DNA from: Hirschia sp964342355 | GTDB lineage: Bacteria > Pseudomonadota > Alphaproteobacteria > Caulobacterales > Hyphomonadaceae | Length of the DNA stretch: 64,000 nucleotides | Assembly: GCA_964342355.1 (NCBI GenBank) | Contig: CAYFFG010000001.1 | Span: 310,001-374,000, forward strand | Direction of reading: 5' to 3' | Shown: positions 1 to 6,377 of the stretch, one piece after another | How the letters are laid out: every line of letters starts with the position of its first letter | How positions within the stretch are numbered: position 1 is the stretch's first letter | Made by a program: the position numbers and the translations under genes | Notes under the pieces: model-generated | Databases searched by the model: none | The model's input: the letters and a program-made list of their open reading frames with translations, nothing else | Told to the model about the DNA's origin: nothing

Positions 1-278
1 GCTGCGTTGTGGCTGTTGATGAAGGCGCTGAGGTGATGCAGTCGCTGGAAGTGTCAAAAATTCCAGATCAGATTTATGCAGTATACAAGCATAACGGGCC
101 GGTTTCTGAACTTGGCGTGTTCTGGGAAGAAATTGTAGAGAGCTGGAACAGCAATGATGAAATGAAGATCGCAGATAGCCCTGAACTTCAGGTGTTTTGC
201 GATGATTTCGATTTGGAATCCGACATTGGGTCGGTTGAAGTCTGGATACCTGTCGAAGCGCGTTCTGGCGGTCATTAA
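1..278 (+). CDS. GyrI-like effector-binding domain protein (5' partial)
   Basis: The frame is open from the first base of the window and ends at a TAA, so the gene starts outside. The visible 90 or so residues match the second half of the GyrI-like small-molecule-binding fold: a YAVYKHNGP strand, a helix with FWEEIVESW, and a final acidic strand ending in VEVWIPVEA. This domain occurs alone or at the C terminus of AraC- and MerR-type regulators, where it binds hydrophobic or cationic ligands. Whether a DNA-binding domain lies upstream cannot be seen. A strong hairpin terminator follows 8 bases after the stop. The domain is fairly certain; calling it a transcription factor is inference. Confidence 0.75.
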   Translation, partial: CVVAVDEGAEVMQSLEVSKIPDQIYAVYKHNGPVSELGVFWEEIVESWNSNDEMKIADSPELQVFCDDFDLESDIGSVEVWIPVEARSGGH

Positions 279-285
279 TTAACAA

Positions 286-314
286 GGGCGCTGAATTTCT
301 TCAGCGCCCTTTTT
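286..314 (+). terminator. Rho-independent terminator after the GyrI-like gene
   Basis: A perfect 10-bp stem (GGGCGCTGAA at 286-295, TTCAGCGCCC at 300-309) with a 4-base loop is followed by five T. It ends the plus-strand gene and lies just beyond the 3' end of the convergent phytase gene, so it may serve both strands. Confidence 0.85.
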
Positions 315-318
315 GATT

Positions 319-1383
319 TTAGTCTTCAAGTTCTAGTGCGGTGGCGATGTCGCGCCAGTCTACGTATTTGAAGTTCTGGTTGTCGTTCGGAAGCGTATTA
401 GCGTCGTCCTGCACTACAAACAAACCTTTGGGCAGATCTGCGCCTAAAGGCGTTGAGATGACAGCCAGACCGTCCGTGTGGGAGACACCATCGACCGTAC
501 GATCAGCATTATCTTTGATGTTGAAAATGCCGATTTTGGCGTGTGGCGCCTTGCGGTCATAAACGACATAGCGGTCTGCTGCTTGTGCTGACACGATAAC
601 GTATCCTGCGCCATCTTTGCCTTTGTAGATGTCGATACCTTCTACATCCATTACGAGGCCGTCGTCATTGGCGATTGTGTCGATGCTCTCGCGTTTTACT
701 TCAACGCCGTTGTCATGAGTAACCTTCCAGAAGCCGTATTCTTCTTCGCCCAGGAATAATACGCCAGCTGGGTCATCGTTGGCGCAGCCTTCCATCTGGC
801 CGCCAAACGTCCAGACGCCCGCTTCTTCAATACCCATAGTGTTGATGTCGATCTTATGGACAATCACCTTAGCAGTCTTCGTGTTCACAAATGACAGAAG
901 CGTGTTGTTATCTTTAGATAAACCAAGGCAGTAGCCGTAAACCTCTGGTTCAGAAACCGGAATGTCACCAATAACCTTGACTGTGCCGGTGAGTTCTTCG
1001 ATTTCCATCAGGGTGATGGAGTTTGAGGTGCGGTTGGATGCAGCTGCGATGTGGCGCACACCGCTGTCAGCAAGTACGGAACGCACGTCAACATTGTTAA
1101 CGTTGCCAACCGGCAGATACTGGGTCTGATTGCCTTTCAGATCATAGACATAAATGCCTGATTGCTTGTTTGTGCCCAGCACAAGTGATTTTTCAGGATT
1201 GCTTGGATTCCACCAGATCGCCGGGTCATCGGCAGCATCTTCTGAACTTTCAACAGCAGGCGTTTCAGCAAATGGCGTAACAGACACAACGCCTAATTCT
1301 TCATTGCTTTTATAGGTCGGCGCAGTTTCACAAGCTGCAATCGCAACCAATGCGGACAAGGACATGAGCGAAAGACGTAGCAT
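319..1383 (-). CDS. Beta-propeller 3-phytase, lipoprotein
   Basis: 354 residues. Beta-propeller phytases use calcium to hydrolyse phytate, releasing phosphate outside the cytoplasm. The protein starts with a lipoprotein signal (hydrophobic stretch ending in the lipobox IAAC, Cys18). It then carries the DDPAIW calcium-site motif at about residues 52-57 and further propeller blades with family features (SGIYVYDL, NNVDVR, an acidic DVEGIDIY motif, a DGLAVI blade near the end). The start at 1383 is chosen because a GGGAGC Shine-Dalgarno lies 7 bases upstream and the signal peptide begins there; the open frame runs on to 1479 without a plausible signal. It lies downstream of, and co-directional with, the TonB-dependent receptor. 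A hairpin lies between them, so it may be expressed at a different level from the receptor. Confidence 0.9.
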   Translation of the reverse strand: MLRLSLMSLSALVAIAACETAPTYKSNEELGVVSVTPFAETPAVESSEDAADDPAIWWNPSNPEKSLVLGTNKQSGIYVYDLKGNQTQYLPVGNVNNVDVRSVLADSGVRHIAAASNRTSNSITLMEIEELTGTVKVIGDIPVSEPEVYGYCLGLSKDNNTLLSFVNTKTAKVIVHKIDINTMGIEEAGVWTFGGQMEGCANDDPAGVLFLGEEEYGFWKVTHDNGVEVKRESIDTIANDDGLVMDVEGIDIYKGKDGAGYVIVSAQAADRYVVYDRKAPHAKIGIFNIKDNADRTVDGVSHTDGLAVISTPLGADLPKGLFVVQDDANTLPNDNQNFKYVDWRDIATALELED

Positions 1384-1446
1384 TTTAAAAGCTCCCAAGG
1401 CTGGCGACTTGTGTATATCGCTGAATTTCAAGACGTGGATAACAAA

Positions 1447-1478
1447 TGGCCTGCCGATCATCAAAGACCGGCAGGCCA
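1447..1478 (-). terminator. Intercistronic hairpin between the TonB receptor and phytase genes
   Basis: A 10-bp perfect inverted repeat (TGGCCTGCCG at 1447-1456, CGGCAGGCCA at 1469-1478) with a 12-base loop. Read on the minus strand it is followed by only a weak T-rich run (TTTGTT). It may terminate part of the receptor transcript or stabilise its 3' end. The strand and role are inferred from gene order. Confidence 0.6.
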
Positions 1479-1509
1479 ATTATGTTTAGCGGTTCTCGCT
1501 GGCGCTCAC

Positions 1510-4467
1510 TTAGTAAGTGTAGCGCACACCGAGTTTCGCTGTGTAACCGTACTCATCGTACTGTGACAGAGCATAGCCGCGAGAAGTGTCAAAGACAGCG
1601 TGTTCTGGCTCGTCTGTGATGTTGGACAGTTCGCCCACAATTTGGAACTGGTCTGTTACAGCATATTTGGCTGTAAAGTCCAGTTGCTGACGCGCACGGT
1701 AGAAGCGGTCGTTGCCGTTTTCGATGTCGAGTTCGTCAATGTAACCACCGCGGTATGTTAGCGCCAGGCGCATGTCGAGGCCGTATTTGTCGTAACCGAT
1801 AACAACGTTACCCAGCTCGTCAGATGTTCTTGGCAGAGCAATCTCACGGAAAGTCCCATCCGGTCTTTGGACCTGAGTGGATGAGTCGATCAATGTGTAG
1901 TTCGCGCCAACCAACAGACCGCCGAACGCGCCCGGAAGAATGTCTTCAAATGTCTGTTGGAAGTTGAATTCCAAACCTGTGACTGAAGCATCACCTAAAT
2001 TTCTCGCGATTTCTGCTTCATCGAATAGAACGCCAAAGTATTCGACGTTGCTTTCGATTGTGTCAGCGATCGCGTCTTTGATGTCTTTGTGGAAGAAGCC
2101 AACAGAGATGAGACCATTGTTTGTTGGGTAATATTCCAAAGAGAAGTCAAAGTTGTGCGCTTGTTGGCGTTGAAGGTCTGGATTACCGACTTCACCTGAA
2201 CGCTCACCTTCATCATCCAGTTCTGTCGCTGCAGCAGGAGATGCTTCAAAAATGGAAGGACGAGCGATAGACTTGTAGTAAGCCGCACGAGCAACAAGGC
2301 TTTCCGTAATGTCAAAGCGACCGTTCAAGCTTGGCAAGAAATCGACATATGAGTTGCGCTCTGTTCCGTAGTCGGCAAATACCTGTGCACCCTCGCCCCG
2401 CGGGTCACCTGGCTCAGGGTCGTCTTCTAATTCGAACTCGGAATGAAGTAGCTGTCCCGCAGGTGTTAGTGATGCATCATAGTCACCTTCGAAGTCCCCT
2501 GCGTACTCAAATTCAGTGACAATGAAACCTTTGCTTGAGAAGTCAGTTGCTTCTACGCGGAAACCACCAGTGATGAGAGCTGGACCATAGTCTGCCTGCG
2601 CCATGATGTAACCAGCATAGATGTTCTCATTCGCTTTAAACCGTGGCGCGAATGTGTCGATGATCGTGTCGATCGGGTCGATTTCGTAATCGTCAGGGTT
2701 GTTGAAGAAATCTGCGCGAAGTTCACCAGGAGAAACCGTGAAGCCAAAGTCTCCAAAAGCATAATCCGGAACGAATGCTGTGTAATCAGCTGCTGTCCGG
2801 TCCGCTTCAAAGACTGTGAAATCAACATCATAGGACTTTTCACGCAAACGTGTCTTCAGACCACCTTTTACAAAACCAGGTGCGCCGAAGACGTTCGTGT
2901 CGCGACGAATATCAATTTTAAGAGCCAGTTCGTCTTCTTCAGTCAGGCCATTAGTTAGTTCAACAGCGTCAAGACCGTAGAGGCCGCGTTCAGCAGGGCT
3001 GAAGAAAGCAGCATGACTTGCTTCATCTACAATCGCAACAAGAGGTAAAGCCGGGTCGCTAAGGTTCAATCCTAATGCAGCATTGTCGAATTCATCTGCG
3101 CGGCTTGGCTCGGCTTCTGTAAAATTGTCTTCTTCGATGCGGAAACCTGTTTCGAGCGCGTTTGGCTCTTCTTCCTCAGCGTGGGTGTAGGCAATCTGAT
3201 AGTCGACTGTCAGATCATCAAAGAATGACGTACCACCAAATTGCGTGGACCAAATGTCTTGTGCTTCGAGGCGGTCTTTGATGTCGCGGTCAACTTCCAG
3301 TTCACCGGTCAACGTCGCAATTCCGTTGTTTAAGGAGATGTCAGCATCTTCGGCTTTGATTTCTGTGCGGTAACGGAATTCCTGGTCTTCAAAAGAGTTG
3401 TAAATGTTGCGCCAGTAGAAGGCGTGGTCGTCGTTAAGACGGTAGTCAAAGTTCAATGATGTAGAGAGGCGCTCACGTACGATGTCGTAGTAGCGAAGTT
3501 CAATTTCTTCTGAGAGAAGAATGTTATCGTCTTCCAGACGGTCAGTGTGGAAGCCGTCACCTTCTGTGTTTTGAGTGACGAAGTCACGTTTGTTGTAAGC
3601 AATCGAACCAGCAACACCCAGACGACCATCAAGGAACACGTTTGAAGCAGTCAGACCGATTTTCTGACCGTACTCTTCTGAAAGTTCTGAGTAGATCACA
3701 TCAGCTTTTGCTTTAACGAACAGACCGTCACGATCAAATGCAGACAGTGTTTTGATGTCGATGGAGCCACCGATACCGTCACCGTCTAGGTCTGGTGTCA
3801 GAGATTTCGTGATGGTGATGGATTCAAGAACGTCTGAGTCGATAACGTCCAGAGCGACTGCACGTGTGTCAGCTTCTGGCGCAGTTAGGCGAACACCGTT
3901 TACAGATGTTGCGTTCAAGGATGGGTCGAGACCACGGATGATCACGAAGCGGCCTTCACCCTGGTCGTTGGCAACAGAAAGACCTGGGACGCGGCGCACG
4001 CTTTCAGCAACGTTCTGGTCTGGAAGTTGGCCAAGCGCGTCTGCGGCAAGGACGGACACGAGGTTGTCTGCTGCGCGCTGCTGGTTGATTGAGTTCAGAA
4101 GCGAACCGCGCTGACCGGATACGATCACCGAGTCAAGAACGCGCGTGGCTTCGTCCAGTGCGAAGTTGTAAGATGTAGGTGTGCCGTCAACTGCGGTTAC
4201 CGTGCCAACTTGTGGTTCAGCACCAACGTAAGACACAGAAAGAGTGAACTCACCTTCCGGTACGTTTGCAAAGCGGTAAGAACCGTCACGACCCGTTGAC
4301 GCAGAAACACCAGTTTCTTCGATGGAAACGATTGCGCCTTCGATTGGCGCGCCACCAGCTGTGACTTGACCTTGAACAACTGCAGCCATCGCGCTTTGCG
4401 CTGAAAGGCCCAGAACTGCTGTAGCGATGCTGGTGCGCATCAATACGGATTTGAAGGAATTCGACAT
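1510..4467 (-). CDS. TonB-dependent outer-membrane receptor (candidate phytate/organophosphate receptor)
   Basis: 985 residues, typical of the large Caulobacter/Xanthomonas-type receptors. In order: a signal peptide (cleavage near AMAA, residue 29); a carboxypeptidase-regulatory-like beta-sandwich at about 30-113 (VVQGQVTAGG to LSVSYVG); a plug domain at about 120-240 with the QLPDQNVAESVRRVPG segment and the FVIIRGLDPSLN strand; then a 22-strand barrel ending in an aromatic C terminus (GVRYTY), as Bam substrates do. It imports a bound ligand into the periplasm using TonB energy. The substrate is not readable from sequence. The phytase directly downstream and the Pho box array upstream suggest phytate or another phosphate ester. 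The ATG at 4467 follows a GGGAGC site. Confidence 0.93.
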   Translation of the reverse strand: MSNSFKSVLMRTSIATAVLGLSAQSAMAAVVQGQVTAGGAPIEGAIVSIEETGVSASTGRDGSYRFANVPEGEFTLSVSYVGAEPQVGTVTAVDGTPTSYNFALDEATRVLDSVIVSGQRGSLLNSINQQRAADNLVSVLAADALGQLPDQNVAESVRRVPGLSVANDQGEGRFVIIRGLDPSLNATSVNGVRLTAPEADTRAVALDVIDSDVLESITITKSLTPDLDGDGIGGSIDIKTLSAFDRDGLFVKAKADVIYSELSEEYGQKIGLTASNVFLDGRLGVAGSIAYNKRDFVTQNTEGDGFHTDRLEDDNILLSEEIELRYYDIVRERLSTSLNFDYRLNDDHAFYWRNIYNSFEDQEFRYRTEIKAEDADISLNNGIATLTGELEVDRDIKDRLEAQDIWSTQFGGTSFFDDLTVDYQIAYTHAEEEEPNALETGFRIEEDNFTEAEPSRADEFDNAALGLNLSDPALPLVAIVDEASHAAFFSPAERGLYGLDAVELTNGLTEEDELALKIDIRRDTNVFGAPGFVKGGLKTRLREKSYDVDFTVFEADRTAADYTAFVPDYAFGDFGFTVSPGELRADFFNNPDDYEIDPIDTIIDTFAPRFKANENIYAGYIMAQADYGPALITGGFRVEATDFSSKGFIVTEFEYAGDFEGDYDASLTPAGQLLHSEFELEDDPEPGDPRGEGAQVFADYGTERNSYVDFLPSLNGRFDITESLVARAAYYKSIARPSIFEASPAAATELDDEGERSGEVGNPDLQRQQAHNFDFSLEYYPTNNGLISVGFFHKDIKDAIADTIESNVEYFGVLFDEAEIARNLGDASVTGLEFNFQQTFEDILPGAFGGLLVGANYTLIDSSTQVQRPDGTFREIALPRTSDELGNVVIGYDKYGLDMRLALTYRGGYIDELDIENGNDRFYRARQQLDFTAKYAVTDQFQIVGELSNITDEPEHAVFDTSRGYALSQYDEYGYTAKLGVRYTY

Positions 4468-4545
4468 GCCGACAAGGCTCCCAATCGAGAAATGGATTAA
4501 GCGAGCATTAACGCCCCTAGCTCGCGTCCCACATGCCGTGTTTGG

Positions 4546-4585
4546 GTGACAGTTGAATTACAGTTATGTTTCAGAAAAATGACAA
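4546..4585 (-). promoter_or_regulatory. Tandem Pho box (four heptads, 11-bp period) upstream of the receptor-phytase genes
   Basis: Plus-strand heptads GTGACAG (4546-4552), ATTACAG (4557-4563), GTTTCAG (4568-4574) and ATGACAA (4579-4585) are each separated by exactly 4 bases. On the minus strand these read as CTGTCAC, CTGTAAT, CTGAAAC and TTGTCAT, matching the PhoB half-site CTGTCAT with 4-bp spacers, and so two adjacent Pho boxes. The array ends 78 bases upstream of the receptor ATG at 4467. The inner pair is the closest match. PhoB activation under phosphate starvation is inferred from the motif and fits the phytase function. Confidence 0.8.
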
Positions 4586-4603
4586 AGGCTTTGCGTGTTT
4601 AAT

Positions 4604-4623
4604 AGGTCACACCCGCGTGACCT
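4604..4623 (-). terminator. Hairpin at the 3' end of rnhB
   Basis: A 7-bp inverted repeat (AGGTCAC at 4604-4610, GTGACCT at 4617-4623) spans the rnhB stop codon, with a 6-base loop. The following minus-strand bases are AT-rich but lack a proper T run, so termination is uncertain. It separates rnhB from the Pho box array. Confidence 0.4.
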
Positions 4624-5185
4624 GCGCGTTACGTACCGGCTTGAACGACATACGGTGCGCGGGGCAGGGGCCGTGTTGGTTCAGCGCAATCGCGTGCGCT
4701 TTCACGCCATAGCCCTTGTGCCTGGCAAACCCGTATTCAGGGTAAAGTGCGTCTAGGCGTACCATCTCAGCATCTCGCGCGGTCTTTGCCAGAATGGAGG
4801 CTGCTGAGATGCAGGGTTCAAGGCCATCACCGCCTATAAGCGTTTTTGTTATGCATGGAAGCTGCGGGGCGTCATTGCCGTCTATGAGCGCAATCGCGGG
4901 CTGGATAGATAAACCATCTACGGCGCGTTGCATGGCGAGGTGATTGGCCTGACGAATATTGAGCTGGTCGATTTCTTCCACGCTGGCCCACGCAACGGAC
5001 CAAGCCAGCGCTTGTGCGCGAATCAGATCTGCAAGAACAAGTCGGCGTTTCTCTGAAAGTTTTTTTGAATCAGCCAGACCATCAATTGGGGATTCAGGAT
5101 TGAGAATAACCGCTGCCGCACACACCGGTCCGGCCCAGGGACCGCGACCAGCTTCATCCACACCACATGTATATTGAATGCTCAT
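4607..5185 (-). CDS. rnhB: Ribonuclease HII
   Basis: 192 residues, normal for the family. It cuts the RNA strand of RNA-DNA hybrids and starts removal of ribonucleotides misincorporated in DNA; cytoplasmic. The N terminus carries the DEAGRGPWAGP motif with catalytic Asp10 and Glu11. LIDGND near residue 97 gives the third acidic residue, and the ISAASILAKTARD segment is the conserved family helix. It is followed on the same strand by the receptor-phytase unit, separated by a hairpin and the Pho box, so it is probably not co-transcribed with them. Confidence 0.96.
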   Translation of the reverse strand: MSIQYTCGVDEAGRGPWAGPVCAAAVILNPESPIDGLADSKKLSEKRRLVLADLIRAQALAWSVAWASVEEIDQLNIRQANHLAMQRAVDGLSIQPAIALIDGNDAPQLPCITKTLIGGDGLEPCISAASILAKTARDAEMVRLDALYPEYGFARHKGYGVKAHAIALNQHGPCPAHRMSFKPVRNAQVTRV

Positions 5186-5235
5186 GTTGTTATCAGGTCG
5201 GTGAGTCGGCTGATTCTTGCAAGGCGCTCTGGGGG

Positions 5236-5811
5236 TTATTGCGGTGTTGGGATGCGTCGCGCCATGTAGACACGCGCTGCGCCATACAGGCGATCGTCCA
5301 GTACTTCAAAACTGTCAAATGTTGGCGCAGGGTCATCTTTTGAGACTTCGGCGACAATGAATGCGTCACTTTTCAACCAACCGCCATCGACGAGTTGAGC
5401 AAGCGTCGGATCAACCAGGTCATAGCCATAAGGCGGGTCCATGAACGCGATGTCGTAGGGGGCGCCAACACCGACAGGCTTTACGCCCAGATCAACGGCT
5501 GAGCGTCTGTGAATGCGTGTGACGCCGAAAAGGCCGAACTGATCGACATTCTCTCGGATGACGCCGCGGGCGCGCGATTCTGTTTCGACGAACAAACAAT
5601 GCGACGCGCCACGTGACAGAGCTTCAAAGCCCAAGGCCCCCGAACCAGCATAAAGATCTATAACTCTGGTGCCATCAAGGTCTGGCGCCCATTCGGCATG
5701 AGCCAACAGGTTGAATATCGCCTCTCGCGCACGGTCAGAGGTCGGCCGTGTATTACGACCATCTGGCGCTTTCAGGGCGCGTCCTTTAAGTTTTCCGGAT
5801 ACTATTCGCAT
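5236..5811 (-). CDS. rsmD: 16S rRNA (guanine(966)-N2)-methyltransferase RsmD
   Basis: 191 residues from the ATG at 5811. It methylates G966 of 16S rRNA in the 30S subunit using S-adenosylmethionine. Seen in the sequence: the N-terminal MRIVSGKLKGR start, the PTSDRAREAIFN segment, the SAM-binding VIDLYAGSGALGFEALSRGA loop and the catalytic MDPPYGYD motif near residue 125. The open frame extends to 6015 but that extension overlaps tadA and has no family similarity, so the start at MRIVSG is preferred. It is divergent from tadA, with 37 bases between the two start codons. Confidence 0.95.
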   Translation of the reverse strand: MRIVSGKLKGRALKAPDGRNTRPTSDRAREAIFNLLAHAEWAPDLDGTRVIDLYAGSGALGFEALSRGASHCLFVETESRARGVIRENVDQFGLFGVTRIHRRSAVDLGVKPVGVGAPYDIAFMDPPYGYDLVDPTLAQLVDGGWLKSDAFIVAEVSKDDPAPTFDSFEVLDDRLYGAARVYMARRIPTPQ

Positions 5812-5848
5812 TTGCTGGCCGCTATAGCACTTGATATCGAGGTTTGAA

Positions 5849-6322
5849 ATGACTGATTCATCCCAAAATATCGACCCTATGAAACGTGCGCTGGCGCTGG
5901 CGCGCGAAGCGGCTGCGCATGGCGAAGTTCCCGTTGGAGCGGTTGTATTCGATGCTGCAACGAGCACGATTGTCGGTGAAGGACGGAATGCGCCGATTTC
6001 GTCCAATGACCCCACAGCACATGCTGAGATCGCCGCACTCAGGGATGCGGCAATGCGATTGGAGAACTATCGTCTGCCGGGGTTGCATCTTTATGTGACG
6101 CTTGAACCCTGTGCGATGTGCGCAGGCGCTATTTCTTTTGCGCGTATTGAGAAGGTCATTTTTGCAGCTCTAGATGAAAAAGGCGGAGCAGTCTGCCATG
6201 GCCCTAATTTCTTTGATCAGCCAACCTGCCACTGGCGGCCGGAAATCGAACAGGATCGGCAATACGCTGATGAAGCAGCCGCACTTCTGCGCTCTTTCTT
6301 CCGAGCGCGCCGTAAAAACTAG
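5849..6322 (+). CDS. tadA: tRNA-specific adenosine deaminase
   Basis: 157 residues. It deaminates A34 to inosine in the tRNA-Arg anticodon wobble position. The zinc-binding CDA signatures are present: HAEIAAL (catalytic Glu beside the His ligand) and EPCAMCAGAI (two Cys ligands), with the KRALALAREAAAHGEVPVGA helix before them. The ATG at 5849 has a GAGG site 7 bases upstream; the longer frame from 5831 is a TTG without support. The gene is divergent from rsmD. Confidence 0.95.
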   Translation: MTDSSQNIDPMKRALALAREAAAHGEVPVGAVVFDAATSTIVGEGRNAPISSNDPTAHAEIAALRDAAMRLENYRLPGLHLYVTLEPCAMCAGAISFARIEKVIFAALDEKGGAVCHGPNFFDQPTCHWRPEIEQDRQYADEAAALLRSFFRARRKN

Positions 6323-6354
6323 AAAAAACGCGGCCAGGATGAGCTGACCGCGTT
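6323..6354 (-). terminator. Terminator of the extracellular nuclease gene
   Basis: Read on the minus strand, an 11-bp stem with one G-U pair (bases 6344-6354 against 6327-6337) and a 6-base loop is followed by six U (6323-6328 on the plus strand are A). It lies between the tail of tadA and the convergent nuclease gene. Confidence 0.8.
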
Positions 6355-6377
6355 CTCTCATTAAGTGGCGCTATAAA

